Assembly: GCA_018003515.1 (NCBI GenBank)
Contig: JAGNDO010000033.1
Location: 1 to 52,128 of the forward strand
Direction of reading: 5' to 3'
Length of the DNA stretch: 52,128 nt
Source: Caldilineaceae bacterium
GTDB lineage: Bacteria > Chloroflexota > Anaerolineae > Caldilineales > Caldilineaceae
This document shows, in pieces, positions 35,701-43,554 of the stretch (its first letter is position 1; the number at the start of each line of letters is the position of its first letter). The notes under the pieces were generated by a model. That model ran no database searches, had not been told where the DNA came from, and saw only the letters and a list, made by a program, of their open reading frames with translations. The position numbers and the translations under genes were made by a program.

Positions 35701-37510
35701 GGATGCTATCCAACATTTGGACGATGAGAGACGACCACGCAATCTGCTTGGGGATCTTCTGCCACGCATCCGGGGGGAGTTCATAGCCCCATGCCACCAC
35801 ATCGACCTCAAGAATCTTGAGATACAATTTCATCGACGCCTTGAACTGGAATGAAGTGTCATAATTCACAGATCGGGCTTGGATAGCAATGTTGCCCGTC
35901 AAGATGCGCAGCTCCGTTTCGGTGCCAATTGCTTCCGCCGTGGGCGAAGCCGGCAGTTTTTGCATGGAGACCACCATCAGCTTTTCCACCAGCGCGGTGG
36001 ACTGCCCACCCAAGGTGACGGTCATGCCATAGGGTTGGCCCCGTTCTGCCGGCACTTCGATGGTTTGGGGCGAAAGCTCCCCCGGTCTCAAGACAACTTG
36101 GCTCTCTTGGCTCCAAATAGGCACATTGGCCGGCCCCATCACCTCCACATGCAGGGTTTCGGTCACGGTCTCCGGCAGTTGAGATTGGAGGGCCAGGGTA
36201 TACCGACGGGCGATGGGGTCATAGTCCAAGTTTTGCAGGGCCACCCGGATCTCACCGTCCGCGGTCTGGTTGTCCACCTGCACATCATAGATCTCCTGGC
36301 GGACCTCAAAGGGGCCGGTGCGGAAGCTCTTGACCATCTGGTTTGTGCCCAGCCACTTGTGGCTGAGATCCGGCACATTCTGGGCGTCCACCAGGGCAAA
36401 GATGGCCTGGCCGGGCGGGGCTGCGTAGCGTACCAGACGGCGATGGGGCGCGTGTTCCTGGTCCGCCACCCAGATGGGTTGGGCGCGCTCGTCAATCGTC
36501 CCACGGTTGACCAAGGGCAGGTCGAGGGGGATGGCATAGAGTTGGTGGCTACCGCCGGGACGATTTACCGCCACCCCGCCAAAGAAGCGATAGTCGCCGC
36601 TGGGCAATTCCAGGTCGATCTGGGCCGTGGTTTCGTCGATGATCTGCATGGTCACGGGCGGAAAGGGCAGCCGTCCGCCGGTCTGGTTGAGGGCGTCAAA
36701 GACGGGCTGGGCGTAGCTCTCCCCCAAGGTGGCTTCGCTGCCCAACTCCTCGCCCGGCTCGTTCTGCGGGCGGCGACCGATGGTCAGGGTCGCTTCGTCT
36801 TGGGTCGGGTCCAGGGGCAGAGAGGATTTCAGGGTCAGGCGCAGACGCTGGTCCGGCAGCCGGGTCGCGGTCAGCTCTGCCCCATCGGCGTGGACCGTGT
36901 AGCTGGCCGTGAAGGGGTTGAAGCGAAAGCGCCGCACCTCCGTGCTGCCATAGCCCGGTGCGCTGGCTTGATAGCTATAGCTCTGCTCGGTCTCCAGGGG
37001 CGGGAGGTCCAGCACCACGGCCCCCCAGCCGTCGGAAACGACCGTCTCCGAGCTCAACTCGCCCTGGTCGCCCCACAGCCGAAAGGTGACGGCCACCCCA
37101 GCCTTGGTCGCCGCGGGATCCAGGGGCATGATCTGGGCCGCCAACTGGATCATGCCCACCTTTTTGCCCGCCCAACTGACCACCGGGGCAAAGGCAGACG
37201 CCACCGGGTTGGTGGACGGGTCGCCATCCGCGTCCATGGCCGGCGCGAAGAGCAGGCGACCTTGATCGGCCACAGGAAGCTGGGAGGGTGGAGGCGGTAT
37301 CGGGTCCGATGGCGCTTCCACCGGGGCAGGCAGCGGGGCCGGGAATGAGGAGGAAGGACTTGGCCCTGATGGGCCGGGCGCGGTGAGGGCGGATGGGACA
37401 GTCCCAGCCGGTCCAGCAGGCACCGGCATGGCATAGATGACAGATGTCCCAAGCTGGGCAAGAATCAAAAGAACTGAAAGCATGACACGAGCAAGCGTGA
37501 AGTATGGCAT
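26768..37510 (-). CDS. Giant exported multidomain protein with 14 propeller-type repeats
   Basis: The 3580-residue protein starts at ATG 37510 with TAGGAGG 7 nt upstream. A signal peptide covers about 1-27 (cleavage near VIYA). Residues to about 930 form beta-rich and helical regions with a hydrophobic stretch near 745-775. About 940-1167 resembles a glutamine-amidotransferase/ThuA-like alpha/beta domain (RALVVPTGGM, GGGILVVFTQAF, PFGAGRVLATSAYGDW). Several immunoglobulin-like or CARDB-like domains follow. At about 1733-2487 there are 14 repeats of the type AVDGAGNAYAVWxDxR...YFAxRPAGGxWS, probably one or two propellers. Further Ig-like domains follow, and the protein ends in two short tails, EIYLPLVTK and KIYLPMTIR. 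It should be surface-located. Function is unknown; binding of carbohydrate or cell contact is plausible. Confidence 0.85.
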   Translation of the reverse strand: MPYFTLARVMLSVLLILAQLGTSVIYAMPVPAGPAGTVPSALTAPGPSGPSPSSSFPAPLPAPVEAPSDPIPPPPSQLPVADQGRLLFAPAMDADGDPSTNPVASAFAPVVSWAGKKVGMIQLAAQIMPLDPAATKAGVAVTFRLWGDQGELSSETVVSDGWGAVVLDLPPLETEQSYSYQASAPGYGSTEVRRFRFNPFTASYTVHADGAELTATRLPDQRLRLTLKSSLPLDPTQDEATLTIGRRPQNEPGEELGSEATLGESYAQPVFDALNQTGGRLPFPPVTMQIIDETTAQIDLELPSGDYRFFGGVAVNRPGGSHQLYAIPLDLPLVNRGTIDERAQPIWVADQEHAPHRRLVRYAAPPGQAIFALVDAQNVPDLSHKWLGTNQMVKSFRTGPFEVRQEIYDVQVDNQTADGEIRVALQNLDYDPIARRYTLALQSQLPETVTETLHVEVMGPANVPIWSQESQVVLRPGELSPQTIEVPAERGQPYGMTVTLGGQSTALVEKLMVVSMQKLPASPTAEAIGTETELRILTGNIAIQARSVNYDTSFQFKASMKLYLKILEVDVVAWGYELPPDAWQKIPKQIAWSSLIVQMLDSILYQIWRDAKVALATGGLLITVGVEGQKTLDIKCQDNLAQELLEQSIAGLAAQLNNLAENFPLAESEGSQPKAIKLGPVPAPFALMWWVEGSAGVRMTFAADGATLSVGGQMFADVGINIGWNATLFNDLDDYQSLYAVGFTVSAMAKLVAMMISSLSLILGAPCNQIKPDPKPADDRQDVWQERSRFYRGDTYEETINNLLAQLARARSLGLSRAERALMVDLRQAEAERFLADTQRMFNHQSQVITIAKETNAQVRGLLDGSIPFSPTLTITEAVTAANDLGVEAIVALPYATHQQTLVDNLESAQQQYAALYGQELALQQELRRLYMAGVVGVINTGFPDGTLDALDLAGLSGQLISLWPSRGEAAGSPAPYLPPQDAPRALVVPTGGMTELAGSPEARAWLESYVAGGGILVVFTQAFGTDWQALPGGQVRGVGYNEDQRCEQESVRAVLPSNWLVWMGDTTPDIQVDGVFTAWPADAKLLLLRTTGTYQGFPAMIEYPFGAGRVLATSAYGDWAVQSAIWWGDDWQMTRSLLIRAYLLANGQDVADLQSVPAAADFDLSFPVVNSLSFTTTLVQARLAQTDHPEWNTVQNPGTLAPGESAVVTATLHTPPTQRGIHNWSQSGLFPVMMRTEAAVNSGFNGWAAFVWVTSPIQPPNMAVSLFSPHPAYRPFEVATVEAQIRNNSGVAQTVILRGTENLPATPITQTLAPGATTTTVYTVTMNASKRLGAALFDLAGRRLNRSQLALHMAGPRLRTASTLPAPLASGTPFTVTAINQPQELAPASPSLTSTLLLTFTLPTGNPFADPLATPLWSGQQSVPPLAQGQSAPLAFTLGEIGPIRLETYLMWAEFQEQNESPTRELWFVPARVTFQGQFDRPIYRIRETATFSATLRNTGYFDLAPTITATVPALGLTLTRSVILPVGAALTVPITFTLPATLTTQSYPIQVEAEQGGAKMTGTFAFHVPPSWIEAHLEPGRAEAGHPLTVALLNNGGLDSAAAYTLRLGDSSGRIIATAAGSQGVMTGQSAPVSLNVPIGAAAGVYWLSVGVIDQITQRRFSLSHRLTVTGNRADLAVATDRTSYASGQPILAQGAVTAVRGDLTGVLGLRVTGADATGVAVGANQIINANDETGFLAQTKPAIALDGAGNAYAVWQYDDPIKGFRREIYFARRPAGGQWGAAERIDDLSGSNQLPQDPAIAVDSAGGAYVVWDRDNWVIFTYRSPAGVWSANETISDGASGDVSLPGIGVSPSGEATAVWVDKRSDFHGQIYAATRGVNGVWGENQQVNTTVSTFFWQINPAVDVDNAGNVYAVWVNDRNVYFNLRPSGGTWGTDYRVATSTNANLGTDIGVNGGGEAVVLWDGLWAASRSSAGVWSANTKIGSGSSPAVGLDGAGNGYAIWYDFSADSLNNIIFANRPAGGAWTTATRVDDDIRNQDQGEPDIAVDAAGNSVALWQDNRYGDQYDIWGSDRPAGGSWATNHHVSTLTGGAPQYAPAITAGGDGTLYAIWMDYRNESATSIKYDLYFSMKPAGGAWSANEQVDDDIVTDDTNPTQNWPAIAVDGAGTVYALWVDYRTASYNIYFASRPAGGTWSANVKVNDVGIAADFPPDLAVDQAGNAYAIWTDYRNGNHDIYFAHRPAGGTWSANVQVNDGSGTSIEWYPSIAVDGAGNAYAIWLDGRSDSHIYFAYRPAGGVWLPNERVDDVANVVVTGPNDLAVDGAGKAYAVWGDGRNGNPNTYFAYRPANGVWSANELVGDHTGQVTQENPSLTADSSGTVYAVWQDSRNAPTPESQVSDNQNPGFAVRPDSPNSQSNYDIYFAYRPPAGGWSVNQRISDPVGSVDDRFYDRTALALTAPGQPFAVWQDMRAINRSADIYGAGVNISGGTGVAWSKEVPVDTTTTQAVNQPIALANPTVGKYWLLADLSNALGQPLANSATPFYIFPDHTALTLETDRRVVRPGQTVQISGRVTNTSASAVSVPLTVTANGVGLFTQTFALGPSQGAAYATSVTANGDLLIESAAGLVAVKEFVTVAAPQLVASLEVPGIAGYAPFSATLFLTNTGQVDVDLALSAQGLLPVLVHLAPGENQLANLSLTITQTGPISVSISGDVAQVLTKNVAWGLGGEVDLLPPVGQLAGLAAITYGVRGTGGLTTPALLMVHLDGTESTRRALLLSPGARITDSVLIDLPAGLHTLGAELRDERGVLLAATTREIGVGTAAAPQRPQMKILDVTANPVVSLRGSQPQAAAQTFQVGVTLANRGPAGQVIAGVQIFDTPVQQIITPTAFATQRYTFTLATPTDMPKGDYPGQVTVDDQLWPFVVAVDGPDVGLALATDRATYGPEDEVQLTVTLQERAGLSGDYHLSLRYLDAESFITVTLPANQSLVHRFTFPAQESGRASVALSFVPSGDEAGQRTLMIDSVPILVADPGPGATVQVDRSRYQAGETVHLTVNITGVLDSLILMGPMGLGLQDGDFLVWSPPYDTQARIIPGTYPLTLTLPGVVRTGQYPILAHINGQQVAYPLDVAGVNVTVRRLTLDRANYNPQDVLTATIEFFNETATPVRDLNLTGWLFPPDDADALPVTPATPRRVDLQPGLNVFTVTGSIDTPVVGPHMLGVMVGMPGKPWQVAKGFVQIDIGSAHLVALSTDRGIYALGQAGQGRLDVYGFGPTTLVVTATTGATLLNTTANLTGFGAYTFTLPTNSLGDHLLVAHSTDRTGNRDSRVLAYAVPPPLDTLAPAISITTPATTTYLTTDQPLLSVPVSGRVTDDRGAVTVLVNGQEALTDGAGNFTLNLSMRTGFNLISVVAFDGAGNIAYAPMMAVYLLPNRGMALAVDRPAVAVGRTMTFQAVITATRPLSDLLFSLPLPGGMITDVVATASVGQPVINRLDPTQIGVAWQGDVMGGQPVTITVSGRAVTTGTLAVTGTIAWGWGNNDQKSLNVRVTEEGELLEIYLPLVTKLLEFLGQRKIYLPMTIR

Positions 37511-37529
37511 CTCTCGCCTCCTATATTAT

Positions 37530-37643
37530 CTAGCCAATCGGTTCGGGATCCTTAAAGGGTAGCGCAACGGGATACGTAATTTGATCATCGTGGATCTGTA
37601 CAGCGGTCTGACTTACTCCTGGGTTGCTTCTATTTCGAGACAT
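37530..37643 (-). CDS. Possible small protein (37 residues), weakly supported
   Basis: An ATG at 37643 opens a 37-residue frame ending 19 bp before the giant gene. It has no clear Shine-Dalgarno and I recognise no family. The same frame stays open upstream through the dispersed repeat, so it could be chance. The 368-bp gap 37511-37878 otherwise contains repeat copy B (37714-37788) flanked by a 10-bp inverted repeat, and no other candidate I would defend. Confidence 0.2.
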   Translation of the reverse strand: MSRNRSNPGVSQTAVQIHDDQITYPVALPFKDPEPIG

Positions 37644-37713
37644 CCTGTTGTTGCGAGAGCCATTTTCTTGCTCCTTTGGCCCTGGGGTTGGACTCCATTT
37701 TCCCACGCAAGCG

Positions 37714-37788
37714 TTCACCCCCCTCGGCCCCCAATTCTGGGAGAGGTTGTGGACAGTTCCCCCAAAGTTGGGGGGCAGGGGGGCGAAC
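37714..37788 (-). repeat. ~75-bp dispersed G/C-run repeat, copy B (inverted)
   Basis: It is similar, at roughly 85 percent by eye, to the reverse complement of 17220-17293. It is embraced by a perfect 10-bp inverted repeat (37707-37716 with 37785-37794). It lies upstream of the 3580-residue gene and after the 1063-residue gene. Confidence 0.8.
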
Positions 37789-37878
37789 GCTTGCCAAGAA
37801 TCTGTGATCCTCATCGCCATCTTTTCATCCCGCCCAATCACAGGGCTACTGGCCAGGCCAGCACGAGGACGAGGACGG

Positions 37879-40800
37879 TCATGGCGTTGGCGGCTCTATG
37901 ATAATGGGTGTGGGGGAGGGGGCCAACGGTGTGGCGGTTGGCTGCGGCGGCAGGGGTGTGAATGTCGCTGTCGGCGGAACGGGCGTGTTCGTCGGCGGGG
38001 CGGGCGTGTTCGTCGGCGGGACAGGCGTGTTCGTCGGCGGGACGGGCGTGTTTGTCGGTGGGATGGACGTATTTGTCGGTGGGACGGGCGTGTTCGTCGG
38101 CGGGACAGGCGTGTTTGTCGGCGGGATCGGCGTGTTTGTTGGCGGGATGGACGTATTTGTCGGTGGGACGGGCGTATTTGTCGGTGGGACGGGCGTATTT
38201 GTCGGTGGGACGGGCGTGTTGGTCGGTGGGACAGGCGTGTTTGTGCGCGTGGCCGTGGGGATAGTCGTGGGCGGGACAGGCGTGTTTGTGCGCGTGGCCG
38301 TGGGGATAGCCGTGGGCGGGACGGGCGTGTTGGTACGCGTGGCCGTGGGGATAGTCGTGGGCGGGACAGGCGTGTTGGTGCGCGTGGCCGTAGGGATCGT
38401 CGTGGGCGGGACGGGCGTGTTGGTACGCGTGGCCGTGGGGATAGCCGTGGGCGGGACGGGCGTGTTGGTACGCGTGGCCGTGGGGATAGCCGTGGGCGGG
38501 ACGGGCGTGTTGGTACGCGTGGTCGTGGGGACGGGCGTGCTGGTGCGCGTGGCCGTAGGGATGGGCGTGTTTGTCGGTGGGACGGGCGTGTTGGTGCGCA
38601 TGGCCGTGGGGATGGGCGTGTTTGTCGGTGGGACGGGCGTGTTGGTGCGCGTGGCCGTGGGGATAGTCGTCGTGGGCGGGACGGGCGTGCTGGTGCGCGT
38701 GGCCGTGGGGATGTTTGTCGGCGTGGCCGTTGCGCTTGCGGAAGCGTTTGCGGATGGGTCATTGATCGGGTTGGCGGCGACGGTCACTGTATCGCTCCCT
38801 TCCCGGTTGGGGCTGTTGGGGAGCGCGACCAGCATGGCCCGGACTGCGGGCGCTACATCCTGGCTGGCGATGAAGCTGTCGAAGCCAGAGGCTGGCTGCT
38901 GGGTAAACTCAAAGTCGCTCACCAAAGTTCTGGCCGCTTCCAGGTTGGCAAGATGCCCGGCCAGCGCGCTTTTCTCCGCCTCGATTTGGAAAACCGTGGT
39001 GATAATCTCGCTCCGTTGTCCCTCATCCACAAACAAGTTGAAGATCAGCTCTGCGCTCTGCGCCACGGGCAGATTGGCCACCTGGACAAACCCTGCCAGC
39101 TCTTGGGTATTCATCCCTAGATGGCCCAGATCAAAGAGGAGTTGGCCGGCCTGGCTGCCGCCGAGAGGGCCATCCGCCAGGGCATCCAGCAGCGCCTGCT
39201 GAATGCCTGCGGCCTCTTCCGGCTGCAAATAGACGGCCATTTCACCCAGCAACCCGCGCAGTTCATCCGGCGAACTTTGGGTGTCGAGCAGATCCGTGAG
39301 GGGCTGGTCGGCCAGGGCGTCTGTTTTGTCCACCGCGCCGTCTCCGTCCTCATCAACCGTGATGGTCAGGCTGGCGGTGTCCTGCCATCCTTGCACAGCC
39401 AATATGGCCACCCCGTTGCTGGGCAAGGAGAGGTTGTTGCTGGCAAATTGGCTGCCCGTGCCGCCCTCGATCTTCGAAAGGACCAGGGTGATCGGTTGCG
39501 CATCCCCGCCCCTGCTTTCGACAGACAGCCCGCCACTGGCCGCGTCCACGCCCAGTTGCACGGTCTGCCCATCGCTCACCGCCATCCCACTGAGGACGGC
39601 CATGTAGCTGGCATCGCCATCCGCAAAGACAAGCTGGACGGTTGGGGATTGGTCGCCCCTGGCGGTGTACCCGATCTGTTGCCCGTCGGGGGAAAGGGTG
39701 AATTGGTCTGGCTGGCCGGGGGTGATGGTCAGATTGTCAAAGGCGACGGCGATCTTGGGGCCAAAGATACGCAAACTTGTCGCCCCGTTGACCACCCCTT
39801 CTCTGAGCGCAACTTGCACCGAAAATTCTTGCTCCGTGGGCAGAAAAAGGATGGGTTCGCCATTGTTATAGAGCGCACTGCGGGGTTGAATGGCCAGCGC
39901 GCCGGCAATCTCATTGACAAATCCATCGCCAAAGGTACCCAACCGCTCCCCCCCCGGGGTGCTGACTTGAAGATGGCCCTCTTCCCCCTGCATGGCCACG
40001 GTCACATAGTGAGCGGCGTCCGTGGCTGGTTGAAACAGAGCCAGTCCCGCTGTCTTGGTCGCAGCGCTGGCCAGATCCGGGCAGAAGGGGCAGGTGACCG
40101 GCTGGTCGTAGGCGCTGAGGGGGATAAAGATCAGGGTGCGGGTGTCCGCATCCCCTTCCCAGATGGCGGGCACCTCGGCGGGGTTCTCGCCGGAAAGGGC
40201 ATAGGTCCAGCTGTTCTTCGTGGTATCCACCTCGACAAAGGCTGGCTGATCTGGCCAGTTGTTGTCATAGACCAGGATGTGATAGATCCCCTGGCCCATG
40301 TTTTCCACCCCATAGGCCAGCATGGAATGGCCGCCGCCCTTGCGTCCAAAGATGCCCAGATCAACCGGCTCCTGCAAGGCATAGAGGGCGATGATGATCT
40401 CCCTGGGTGTGCCAAGTACGGAAGCCTTGAGCAATTCGGGCGTGGTTTGCAGGCTCCAGCGCTGGGCAATCGTGCGCATGACCGATGTCTCCTGGGGCAA
40501 CCCGGCGGCCACCTCCGCCGGGGTCTGGAAGCGCTGCATGGGTATGTTCTTGCGGAAAAGGTCATAGGCCAGGACCGTAAAGCCAAGACAGTGGCCTTGG
40601 CCCATCACGTTGTTCATTTGGTCGATCCAGAGTTGGGCCGCGGGGGTGGGCAAACAGTCCCCGCCTTCCACTTGCAGACATACGCCCTCTCCAAAAACCT
40701 CGTACAGCTCGGCGATGGTCAAATTGCCTTCGGGGAAGCTGTCCCCATAGTTGCGAAAGCTGAAGGCGTCCACATCCAGCACAAAGTCCGTGACATAGGA

Positions 40801-41070
40801 ACCCTCCGGGAGCGGCTGGGCGCTTTGGGGGCTGCTGGCCGGCGGGGGGGATGCCACCGCGGCCAGCAGCAGACCGGCCTGGTCGCTGTTGACCTGGATG
40901 CTTTGCCCGGAGATCTTGTCCAACACCGCGCCGATGTCCCGCTGGGGGGAGATCTCCTCGCCGGGGGGACTCTCGGCACCCCAAAGCATTGCCCCCGTCA
41001 GCAGGATCGAGGCAATCAAGAAGATGGCGAATATGGTTGCGAAAATGAGTGTCTGCGCTTTTGTGGTCAT
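37879..41070 (-). CDS. Membrane-anchored papain-like protein with Thr/Pro-rich tail
   Basis: The 1063-residue protein has an N-terminal membrane segment (about 7-29) acting as an uncleaved anchor or signal. A papain-like domain spans about 95-320 with candidate catalytic residues Cys161 (GQGHCLGF), His248 ([11 protein letters not shown]) and Asp269/Asn270 (VYDNNWP), followed by the KNSWTY strand. Regions to about 760 are beta-rich and include [16 protein letters not shown]-type segments and a helical stretch. Residues about 775-1063 are a low-complexity tail of TNTPVPPT and PTATRT units, probably an extended wall-spanning region. The ATG shares one base with the upstream stop (TAATG at 41068-41072). 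A homologous domain with Ser for Cys lies in the 2323-residue neighbour. Peptidase or transamidase activity is inferred, not shown. Confidence 0.8.
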   Translation of the reverse strand: MTTKAQTLIFATIFAIFLIASILLTGAMLWGAESPPGEEISPQRDIGAVLDKISGQSIQVNSDQAGLLLAAVASPPPASSPQSAQPLPEGSYVTDFVLDVDAFSFRNYGDSFPEGNLTIAELYEVFGEGVCLQVEGGDCLPTPAAQLWIDQMNNVMGQGHCLGFTVLAYDLFRKNIPMQRFQTPAEVAAGLPQETSVMRTIAQRWSLQTTPELLKASVLGTPREIIIALYALQEPVDLGIFGRKGGGHSMLAYGVENMGQGIYHILVYDNNWPDQPAFVEVDTTKNSWTYALSGENPAEVPAIWEGDADTRTLIFIPLSAYDQPVTCPFCPDLASAATKTAGLALFQPATDAAHYVTVAMQGEEGHLQVSTPGGERLGTFGDGFVNEIAGALAIQPRSALYNNGEPILFLPTEQEFSVQVALREGVVNGATSLRIFGPKIAVAFDNLTITPGQPDQFTLSPDGQQIGYTARGDQSPTVQLVFADGDASYMAVLSGMAVSDGQTVQLGVDAASGGLSVESRGGDAQPITLVLSKIEGGTGSQFASNNLSLPSNGVAILAVQGWQDTASLTITVDEDGDGAVDKTDALADQPLTDLLDTQSSPDELRGLLGEMAVYLQPEEAAGIQQALLDALADGPLGGSQAGQLLFDLGHLGMNTQELAGFVQVANLPVAQSAELIFNLFVDEGQRSEIITTVFQIEAEKSALAGHLANLEAARTLVSDFEFTQQPASGFDSFIASQDVAPAVRAMLVALPNSPNREGSDTVTVAANPINDPSANASASATATPTNIPTATRTSTPVPPTTTIPTATRTNTPVPPTNTPIPTAMRTNTPVPPTNTPIPTATRTSTPVPTTTRTNTPVPPTAIPTATRTNTPVPPTAIPTATRTNTPVPPTTIPTATRTNTPVPPTTIPTATRTNTPVPPTAIPTATRTNTPVPPTTIPTATRTNTPVPPTNTPVPPTNTPVPPTNTPVPPTNTSIPPTNTPIPPTNTPVPPTNTPVPPTNTSIPPTNTPVPPTNTPVPPTNTPAPPTNTPVPPTATFTPLPPQPTATPLAPSPTPIIIEPPTP
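37955..38720 (-). repeat. Coding tandem repeats of the Thr/Pro-rich tail
   Basis: Short units (18 and about 54 bp) encoding TNTPVPP and [13 protein letters not shown] recur across about 760 bp. Near-identical DNA units suggest that copy number changes by recombination or slippage. The repeat lies wholly inside the 1063-residue gene; open frames on the opposite strand here are artefacts of the repeat. Confidence 0.9.
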
Positions 41071-42851
41071 TAGGGATCGATCTGGAATTCGCCGGTTTGG
41101 ACAAAGCGGCCATCGACAAAAAAGTCGACCCGATAGTCACCGGAGGCCAAGGTAAAGGTGCGCCCAGGGCTGAGGGGCAGGGAGGCATCCCCGTCTTTCC
41201 CCAAGGTCCAGGGCAGAGCCAGACGCAGACCGGAGGCTTCCCGGTCATTCAGATAGACTTTCATGACAATCAGTTGATCGTTTGTGATGCTGTCGTAGTG
41301 AAAATTGACAAAAACATCCCGGTTGGCCGCACTGTTTGCCCGCACCATGCTCGTATCCTGAGCGACGCCTTGGCTCTCTTGCACCATGCCAAAGCGCAGG
41401 GGAGCGGCTGAATCGCCCAAGGGCAGATAGGAGACGACGGTGCCGGCTGCGTCATAGACCGCGGTCGTAAAGGCCAATGCGTCGATCTGGGGTTCGTTCT
41501 GGGGATCGTTTTCTGTGTCAACCACGTGATCGGGGTATTCCAGGCTGACAGCCAGGGACTGCAAGGTATGCTGCAAACCCAGGACGATCGGGCTGCTTTG
41601 GGGATCGATGACAAGGACTTCTTGGGCCGGCGCGCCCCCACATGCCTCGCTTTCTATACATTGAACCAGGTTGCGCAGATCCACCACGGCGGTGTCCAGA
41701 TACCACCAGAGGGAGACCGGCGGCTCTTGGCCCTCCGCCCGCGCCGCGGAGACCTGATCTTCTGCGGTCGAGATGCCCAGGGCATAGCTGGCATTGGCCT
41801 CGTCAAGCTGACCAGCGGCCAACTGGGCCAGGGCCAGATTGAAATGCAGGGCGATCTGATCCGGGGATTGGGCCAAGGCCGCCTTCGTATAGACAACCGA
41901 CCGGGGATAATCCCCCATGATATAGGCGTTCCACCCGGCATTCCACAGCACATTGACATCCTGCCGTCCGGCGTCCACCGCACCCTGGTAGTCAGATGCG
42001 GCCTGGTCGTAGTGGCCCAGCAGGTGGTTGGCGTTGGCCCGCTCATACAGGGCATTGGCGAAGTCGGGCGCGATCTGGAGTGCTTCGTCAAAGGCTTCTT
42101 GGGCCTGAGCATAGCCCTGCTGATGGGCCAGGGCCACCCCCACGGCATAGGCGTCGATAGCGGACTTGGGCAAGGCGGTGACGGGGGTCAGAACCACGCC
42201 GATCATCCAAAAGGTGGTGGCGATTGCCATCACGCTGCTCAGGGCGACGAAGAGCCAGCGCACTCGCCCCACCACCGTGAGGGCCAGGGAATAGAGAAAG
42301 AGAACAACCGTGTACATGGTCAGATGGACCACATATTTGCCCGACTTTTCGCCCCAGGCCGAGCCCACGGCATCTGCATTGAGAAAACTCTCGCGCAGCA
42401 GGGCGGTTTCCAAAATATAGAGATCGGACTCGTAGGCGCGCAGGTTGGGGTAATCTTGGGCGGCTTCGTCAAAATAGGGGGGCTGCAAAAGGGGCGTCAG
42501 GGTGGAAATCCGATCCCGGGCCGTCAGAAAATCCTGCGCGGCCACCGCGTCGCCTGCATTTTTGGACAGAACGGCCTGGGTATCCAGGGCCAACCAGGTG
42601 CGATAGGCATCGGACCAGGCATAGCCGGCCAGGATCTCGCCCCGGGCCCGTCCGCCGATGGATTGCAGGGCGAACTGTTGGCCCTGGTTGGATGCCTTGG
42701 TACTGGCACCGTCGGCCTGTACCTGTAGATAGCCAGTGACCGACGCCAACAGGGTGACGATGGCGATCAACAGACCGACCATCTGCTCAAATGGTTCGCC
42801 GACAAACCAGGGTTTTGGCTCGCTTGTTTGTTTCTGTGTCATGGTTGTCAT
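41070..42851 (-). CDS. Three-TM membrane protein with TPR repeats and C-terminal beta domain
   Basis: The 593-residue protein has membrane segments at about 24-44, 172-195 and 199-222, with a helical soluble region between the first two. About four TPR units follow at 232-362 ([22 protein letters not shown] is typical in pattern). A C-terminal domain (about 420-593) of beta type ends in [18 protein letters not shown]. The first 225 residues are collinear with the next protein upstream, including LIAIVTL at the same residues 28-34. The ATG overlaps the previous stop (ATGA at 42848-42851); an ATG three codons on is possible. It probably forms a membrane complex with its small paralog. No known system was recognised. 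Confidence 0.85.
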   Translation of the reverse strand: MTTMTQKQTSEPKPWFVGEPFEQMVGLLIAIVTLLASVTGYLQVQADGASTKASNQGQQFALQSIGGRARGEILAGYAWSDAYRTWLALDTQAVLSKNAGDAVAAQDFLTARDRISTLTPLLQPPYFDEAAQDYPNLRAYESDLYILETALLRESFLNADAVGSAWGEKSGKYVVHLTMYTVVLFLYSLALTVVGRVRWLFVALSSVMAIATTFWMIGVVLTPVTALPKSAIDAYAVGVALAHQQGYAQAQEAFDEALQIAPDFANALYERANANHLLGHYDQAASDYQGAVDAGRQDVNVLWNAGWNAYIMGDYPRSVVYTKAALAQSPDQIALHFNLALAQLAAGQLDEANASYALGISTAEDQVSAARAEGQEPPVSLWWYLDTAVVDLRNLVQCIESEACGGAPAQEVLVIDPQSSPIVLGLQHTLQSLAVSLEYPDHVVDTENDPQNEPQIDALAFTTAVYDAAGTVVSYLPLGDSAAPLRFGMVQESQGVAQDTSMVRANSAANRDVFVNFHYDSITNDQLIVMKVYLNDREASGLRLALPWTLGKDGDASLPLSPGRTFTLASGDYRVDFFVDGRFVQTGEFQIDP

Positions 42852-43528
42852 CCGCGTTCAATCCAAAGCATGGCCACCACCGAGAGAAGCATCAACAATG
42901 TGCCCAGGATGGCTGTAGAATAGCGCAAGAATTTCCGTATGGGATCCAAGGCCCCAGCCAAGGTGAGCAGGAGCAAGGAGAGGGAGAGAACGATAAAGAG
43001 GGCAACCAGGGCCTCGGTCTTGGCTTGCCATTGGTCCGCTTCGGCAAAGTGGGGGAAGGGATCCAGATCGACGCGCTGGGCGGCTTCGGCCCAGGCTTCG
43101 CCCAACTGGCGCTTTTTGTCATACACGCCGTCCCGGGTCAGATAGCGGGTGAGAAAGAAGGGCAATTGCACGGCAGCCAGATCATCGTCATCGGTCTTGC
43201 GGGCGGGTAGCCCGCCGGACGCTGCCGCCTGGTCTTGCTCGGCCTGGAGATCGGCCAGGGTCTGATAGCGGGTGTATTCGGTGTAGACCCGGTACTCTTT
43301 GTAGAGAGAGACCGTGTTGTTGGTCAGGGTAGATTCCACGTTGAGGGTGGCGCTCAACCCAGCCGAATGTTGATCCGAGGCTTCGTCATAGACGGTGCCG
43401 ATGCTCCAGCCGACCCACGCCCCAACCAAGGTCACAATGGCGATCAGGATGGCCACCCAGGTGCCAAAGGAGTCGTTGGCCTCTTCGTCATTCTCTTCGT
43501 TATCCTCTATATTCTCGAGTTCTTCCAT
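42848..43528 (-). CDS. Small three-TM membrane protein, paralog of the TPR protein's membrane module
   Basis: The protein has 226 residues from ATG 43528, with GAGAGGG upstream; the frame extends further back but into the end of the giant gene. An acidic N terminus (residues 1-19) precedes membrane segments at about 24-47, 172-194 and 203-224, with a helical region of about 120 residues between the first and second. LIAIVTL occupies 28-34, exactly as in the TPR protein, and segment spacing is the same throughout. I recognise no named family. Location between the 2323-residue gene and the TPR gene, with a 4-bp overlap to the latter, implies joint function. Confidence 0.85.
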   Translation of the reverse strand: MEELENIEDNEENDEEANDSFGTWVAILIAIVTLVGAWVGWSIGTVYDEASDQHSAGLSATLNVESTLTNNTVSLYKEYRVYTEYTRYQTLADLQAEQDQAAASGGLPARKTDDDDLAAVQLPFFLTRYLTRDGVYDKKRQLGEAWAEAAQRVDLDPFPHFAEADQWQAKTEALVALFIVLSLSLLLLTLAGALDPIRKFLRYSTAILGTLLMLLSVVAMLWIERG

Positions 43529-43554
43529 CTCAACCCTCTCTTTTTTTCCGCAAA

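Noticed and set aside
37955-38720. CRISPR-like array
   Set aside because: The units are contiguous coding repeats without unique spacers, in frame with the gene, and no cas genes are nearby.
37898-39202. Gly/Val-rich 434-residue plus-strand frame and Arg/Pro-rich minus-strand frame
   Set aside because: Both are other-frame readings of the Thr/Pro tandem repeats of the papain-like protein.
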